A stretch of 9,260 nucleotides of DNA from assembly GCA_030696235.1 (NCBI GenBank), contig JAUYSN010000026.1, positions 1-9,260 of the forward strand, read 5' to 3'. A program made the position numbers and the translations under genes. The notes under the pieces were generated by a model. That model ran no database searches. It was given only the letters and a program-made list of their open reading frames with translations, and had not been told where the DNA came from. This document shows positions 6,234 through 9,260 of the stretch, one piece after another. Origin of the DNA: Sulfuricella sp. (lineage in GTDB: Bacteria; Pseudomonadota; Gammaproteobacteria; Burkholderiales; Sulfuricellaceae). The stretch's first letter is position 1. Each line of letters starts with the position of its first letter.

Positions 6234-7229
6234 CTACGCGCTTTGACGCAGATGACCCACATAGCGTTCCACACCCTGCTCCACGGTCAGGAACGGCTCA
6301 TTGTAGCCCGCCGTGCGCAGCGCGGATATGTCCGCCTGGGTGAAACTCTGGTACTTGCCTTTGAGCGCCTCAGGAAAGGCCACGTATTCGACCAGCCCCT
6401 GCGCCTGCATTTCCTTCAGGTCCAGCGGCGCTTCGCCCTTGGCCTTGCGGCAGCTGTTCACGGCCGCCACGGCCACGTCGTTGAAGGTCTGGCTGTTGCC
6501 GGTGCCGAGGTTGAAGATGCCGGATTGCTCGGGGTGATCGAGGAACCACAGGTTGACCTTGACCACATCCTCCACCGACACAAAATCGCGCCGCTGCTCG
6601 CCGTTGGCGTAGCCGTCGCAGCCTTCGAACAGCTTGACCTTGCCTTCGGCCTGGTACTGATTGAAGAAATGGAAGGCTACCGAGGCCATGCGCCCCTTGT
6701 GCTGCTCGCGCGGGCCATACACGTTGAAGTAGCGGAAGCCGACGATCTGCGAGGTTTTGTGCTGCCACATGCGGCGCACGTACTGGTCGAAGAGGAACTT
6801 GGAATAGCCATAGACATTGAGCGGCCCCTCGTGCTCGCGCGACTCGCTGAACACCGTGCCGCCGCCGTAGACGCTGGCCGAGGAGGCGTACAGCAATGGC
6901 ACTTCCTCGTTCTGGCAAAAATCCAGCAGCGACACGGTGTAACGGTAGTTATTCTCCATCATGTAGCGGCCGTCGGTCTCCATGGTGTCGGAGCAGGCCC
7001 CCTCGTGGAACACGGCGGCGACATCGCCCTCGAACGCGCCGTCGAGTAACAGGTCGAGGAAACCCTCCTTGTCCAGGTAATCGGCAATCTCGCAATCCAC
7101 CAGGTTCTTGAACTTGTCGGCCTTTTTCATATTGTCCACCGCGATGATGTCGGTGATGCCGCGGTCATTCAGACCCTTGACGATATTGGCGCCGATGAAG
7201 CCGGCCGCGCCGGTAACGATGTAGTACAT
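6234..7229 (-). CDS. hldD: ADP-L-glycero-D-manno-heptose 6-epimerase
   Basis: A 331-residue extended short-chain dehydrogenase fold enzyme that converts ADP-D-glycero-D-manno-heptose to the L,D form, the last step in making the heptose donor for LPS inner core; cytoplasmic. The nucleotide-binding glycines G7, G10 and G13 are in TGAAGFIG. Catalytic S116, Y140 and K144 lie in [10 protein letters not shown] and [12 protein letters not shown], and K178 in GPREQHKG; these numbers coincide with E. coli HldD. The protein is about 20 residues longer than the E. coli one, mainly from a short insertion around residues 275-295. The start is ATG 7229: it has AAGGG 6 nt upstream and the family's MYYIVTG beginning. 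A longer in-frame reading (to 7295) would be translated repeat DNA. Confidence 0.97.
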   Translation of the reverse strand: MYYIVTGAAGFIGANIVKGLNDRGITDIIAVDNMKKADKFKNLVDCEIADYLDKEGFLDLLLDGAFEGDVAAVFHEGACSDTMETDGRYMMENNYRYTVSLLDFCQNEEVPLLYASSASVYGGGTVFSESREHEGPLNVYGYSKFLFDQYVRRMWQHKTSQIVGFRYFNVYGPREQHKGRMASVAFHFFNQYQAEGKVKLFEGCDGYANGEQRRDFVSVEDVVKVNLWFLDHPEQSGIFNLGTGNSQTFNDVAVAAVNSCRKAKGEAPLDLKEMQAQGLVEYVAFPEALKGKYQSFTQADISALRTAGYNEPFLTVEQGVERYVGHLRQSA

Positions 7230-7235
7230 GGTTTT

Positions 7236-7240
7236 CCCTT
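7236..7240 (-). promoter_or_regulatory. Shine-Dalgarno fixing the hldD start
   Basis: The minus strand reads AAAGGATAAAGGGAAAACCATG. AAGGG sits 6 nt before ATG 7229. This supports the short reading of hldD and excludes the 22-codon extension into repeat element C. Confidence 0.7.
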
Positions 7241-7259
7241 TATCCTTTAAAAAGCCTTT

Positions 7260-7391
7260 ATCCACAGATGCACACAGATTTACACAGATTTTCAACGAAT
7301 TGACTTCATTGCTTACATCACCCTGACGGTGAGCCCGAAGTGTCCATCGATAGCTTGATTCAAGCGGGTTTTATCTGCGTTCATCCGCGTC
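7260..7391. repeat. Degenerate palindromic repeat element C (CACAGAT arms)
   Basis: The left arm (7260-7292) is a tandem of about 10-bp units: CCACAGATG, CACACAGATTT, ACACAGATTTT. The right arm (7369-7391, ATCTGCGTTCATCCGCG) is an imperfect reverse complement: over a 21-nt alignment 14 positions pair, and three more would be G-U pairs in minus-strand RNA. The core (7293-7368) holds nothing recognisable. The element fills the 202-bp gap between the hldA stop and the hldD start. Next to it (7391-7402) is a small CGCC-TAGA-GGCG stem. Confidence 0.65.
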
Positions 7392-7431
7392 GCCTAGAGG
7401 CGCCTACTTTTGGCATCTGAGGATTTCAGGT

Positions 7432-8364
7432 TTATTTATTCAATTCTGCAATCAGTTCTTCGCGCTGCACCACCGCCGTGCCCAACTTGCCGACCACGAT
7501 GCCGGCGGCGAGGTTGGCGACGCGCACCGCCTCCGGCAGGCTGGCGCCGCCCGCCAGCATCACGCCCAGGGTGGCGATCACGGTATCGCCTGCGCCGCTG
7601 ACATCGTAAACCTCGCGCGCCAGGGCATGTTCGTGCACCGTGCCCGCTTCGCGGTAGAGCGTCATTCCCTCTTCGCTGCGAGTCACCAGCAGCGCCTGCA
7701 AATCGAGATCGCGGCGCAGCTGCTGCGCTTTCTTCGCCAGTTCTTCCTCGTTTTTCCAGCTCCCCGCCACCTCGCGGAATTCACCCCGATTGGGCGTCAG
7801 CAGAGTGGCCCCTTGGTAGCGCGCGTAATCATCGCCCTTGGGATCGACCAGCACCGGCTTGTGCATGGTATTAGCCAGCTCTATCATCTGGCGGATGTGG
7901 GTCAGCCCGCCCTTGCCGTAGTCGGACAGGATCACCACATCGGCGTCGGCCAGCATTTTCTCGAAATCCGCCAGCTTGCTGAGTAGCACCTCGTGACTCG
8001 GCTGGGTCTCGAAATCGATACGCAGCAACTGCTGCTGCCGCCCGATCACGCGCAGCTTGATGGTGGTGTCGAGGCCTGCGTCGCGGTGCAATACCACATT
8101 GACGTTTTCGTCGTGCAGCAGGCGAGCCAGGCTGTCGCCCGCCTCATCCTTGCCCGCCACCGATAGCAGTGAAACCCTGGCACCCAGCGCCGCCGCATTG
8201 CGCGCCACGTTGGCGGCGCCGCCCGGCCGCTCCTCGGTGCGACTGACATGCACCACCGGCACCGGCGCCTCGGGCGAGATCCGGCTCACCTCGCCGAACC
8301 AGTAACGGTCGAGCATGATGTCGCCGACGACTAATACACGGGCATTCTCAAAGTTGGGTAGCAT
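7432..8364 (-). CDS. rfaE1: D-glycero-beta-D-manno-heptose-7-phosphate kinase (single-domain HldA/RfaE1)
   Basis: A 310-residue PfkB/ribokinase-family kinase that phosphorylates C1 of heptose 7-phosphate with ATP in the ADP-heptose pathway; cytoplasmic. It has the PfkB signature GGAANVARNAAALG (48-61), the substrate region RISPEAPVPVV (28-38), and the second signature DVSGAGDT (254-261) with catalytic base D260. The protein ends at ELNK with no nucleotidyltransferase domain, so it corresponds to the kinase half of the fused E. coli HldE. A separate adenylyltransferase (HldC/RfaE2) must be encoded elsewhere; none is in the window. ATG 8364 (MLPNFENARVLVVGD) is chosen over the upstream in-frame TTG 8382, which would add six codons reaching into repeat element D. 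The SD is weak for both (AAAAAG before the ATG). Confidence 0.95.
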   Translation of the reverse strand: MLPNFENARVLVVGDIMLDRYWFGEVSRISPEAPVPVVHVSRTEERPGGAANVARNAAALGARVSLLSVAGKDEAGDSLARLLHDENVNVVLHRDAGLDTTIKLRVIGRQQQLLRIDFETQPSHEVLLSKLADFEKMLADADVVILSDYGKGGLTHIRQMIELANTMHKPVLVDPKGDDYARYQGATLLTPNRGEFREVAGSWKNEEELAKKAQQLRRDLDLQALLVTRSEEGMTLYREAGTVHEHALAREVYDVSGAGDTVIATLGVMLAGGASLPEAVRVANLAAGIVVGKLGTAVVQREELIAELNK

Positions 8365-8387
8365 AATCTTTTTAGAAACCAATTTTC

Positions 8388-8463
8388 ACCGCAAAGGACG
8401 CAAAGGGACGCGAAGGATTGATTAGAACTGTTTTCCCTTGCGTACCTTTGCGTCCTTTGCGGT
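8388..8463. repeat. Palindromic repeat element D (AAAGGACGC arms)
   Basis: The left arm begins ACCGCAAAGGACGCAAAGG (8388-8406), and a perfect 19-nt reverse complement lies at 8445-8463. The arms continue imperfectly inward (GACGCGAAGG to 8416; CCCTTGCGTA from 8435), leaving a core of about 18 nt. The element fills almost the whole gap between the ugd stop (8470) and the hldA start (8364). It shares its arm sequence with element B, but the two cores are unrelated in length and sequence. Confidence 0.88.
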
Positions 8464-8469
8464 TAGCTC

Positions 8470-9260
8470 TTATAAACGTCCAATCGCGAAATACTCGATC
8501 CCAGCGGCACGCACATCCTTCGGATCATACAGGTTGCGGCCATCGAAGATCACCGGGTTCTTGAGCCTGGCTTTGAGCGCGGTGAAATCCGGCGCGCGGA
8601 ACACTTGCCATTCGGTGACGATGGCCAAGGCATCCGCACCTTCCAGTGCCGCCATTTGAGTATCCACCAGTTTCAGGCGGGGATCGTTGCCGAAGATTCG
8701 CGTGGCCTCATGCATCGCCACCGGGTCGTACGCCGTCACGGTGGCGCCGCGTTCCCACAGTCCCTTGATCAGCACGCGGCTGGGGGCATCACGCATATCA
8801 TCGGTGTTGGGCTTGAATGCGAGGCCCCAAAGAGCAAAGTTCTTGCCGCTAAGGTCGTTGCCGAATTTGGCGGTGATCTTGTCGAGCAGCACTTCCTTCT
8901 GATGCTCGTTAGCCGTTTCCACGGCATTGAGAATACGCAACTCGCTGCCGTACTCCTTGGCGGTACGCTGCATGGCCTGCACGTCCTTGGGGAAGCAGGA
9001 TCCGCCATAGCCGCAGCCGGCATAGAGGAAATGGTAGCCGATGCGCGGATCTGAGCCGATGCCGTGGCGCACGTTCTCGATGTCCGCGCCCATTTTCTCG
9101 GCCAGCAAGGCCAGTTCGTTCATGAACGAGATGCGGGTGGCGAGCATGGCGTTGGCGGCATACTTGGTGAGTTCGGCGGACTTGATATCCATCACGATCA
9201 AGCGATCGTGGTTGCGCTTGCATGGTGCATACAGCGAGCGCATCAGTACCACGGCACGGG
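8470..9260 (-). CDS. ugd: UDP-glucose 6-dehydrogenase, C-terminal part (gene continues beyond the window)
   Basis: About 263 C-terminal residues of an enzyme usually about 440 long; the reading frame stays open to the right edge, so the 5' part, including the NAD-binding Rossmann fold, is missing because of the window and not by mutation. The enzyme oxidises UDP-glucose to UDP-glucuronate with two NAD+, for surface polysaccharides or lipid A/core decoration. Visible landmarks: [21 protein letters not shown] of the central helix, the catalytic cysteine in [10 protein letters not shown] (Cys codon 8995-8997), and [18 protein letters not shown] of the C-terminal UDP-binding domain, ending IEYFAIGRL. 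The first in-window methionine or GTG codon (9252) is internal, since the upstream codons continue the family's PRAV run. It lies upstream of hldA in the same direction. Confidence 0.95.
   Translation of the reverse strand, partial: RAVVLMRSLYAPCKRNHDRLIVMDIKSAELTKYAANAMLATRISFMNELALLAEKMGADIENVRHGIGSDPRIGYHFLYAGCGYGGSCFPKDVQAMQRTAKEYGSELRILNAVETANEHQKEVLLDKITAKFGNDLSGKNFALWGLAFKPNTDDMRDAPSRVLIKGLWERGATVTAYDPVAMHEATRIFGNDPRLKLVDTQMAALEGADALAIVTEWQVFRAPDFTALKARLKNPVIFDGRNLYDPKDVRAAGIEYFAIGRL

Noticed and set aside
7230..7295. 22-codon N-terminal extension of HldD
   Set aside because: The extension ([13 protein letters not shown]...) is translation of repeat element C; the family starts at MYYIVTG, and a proper SD precedes ATG 7229.
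8382..8384. Upstream start for the heptose kinase in repeat element D
   Set aside because: The only extra in-frame start is TTG at 8382 with no SD; the ATG at 8364 begins the family-like sequence MLPNFENARVLVVGD.

Overview
The window is a compact, GC-rich stretch of Gram-negative chromosome, and every supported gene lies on the minus strand. The gene content and order (ugd, heptose kinase, heptose epimerase, comEA, cysM) match, from memory, a conserved betaproteobacterial neighbourhood (Ralstonia, Neisseria and Nitrosomonadales type). The proteins look like those of a free-living betaproteobacterium, perhaps in or near Nitrosomonadales; this placement is inference, since no 16S or other marker is present. 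Genes are described below in transcription order, from high to low coordinates.

Envelope sugar block (9260-6234): the 3' part of ugd (UDP-glucose 6-dehydrogenase), a single-domain heptose-7-phosphate kinase (hldA/rfaE1) and the ADP-heptose 6-epimerase hldD. They supply UDP-glucuronate and ADP-L-glycero-D-manno-heptose for LPS core or surface polysaccharide. A ComEA-like secreted helix-hairpin-helix protein follows (6175-5795) with an unusual Lys/Ala/Asp-rich tail, closed by a GC-rich hairpin (5774-5751).

Middle block (5650-3790): a PAS-like/coiled-coil/GGDEF protein whose active-site motif is degenerate (GGLEF) but whose inhibitory c-di-GMP site (RTTD) is intact. Its stop codon runs into the Shine-Dalgarno of cysM (O-acetylserine sulfhydrylase B), so the two are probably cotranscribed.

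Outer-membrane lipid block (3614-203): ydbH, a small ynbE-like lipoprotein gene and ydbL, the AsmA-like trans-envelope lipid-transport set. A PolB-type DEDDy 3'-5' exonuclease gene overlaps the end of ydbL. The first 19 codons of an rlmD-like rRNA methyltransferase gene (57-1) leave the window.

The most distinctive non-coding content is a set of four palindromic intergenic elements (about 88-168, 3632-3756, 7260-7391 and 8388-8463). Their arms are short tandem repeats of related 8-10 bp units built on CRCARAG. Each nearly fills a gap between genes, and each ends 17-30 nt upstream of a start codon. They look like members of one dispersed repeat superfamily. No stretch longer than about 200 bp lacks a gene. 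I saw no tRNA, rRNA, CRISPR array, transposase or phage gene.
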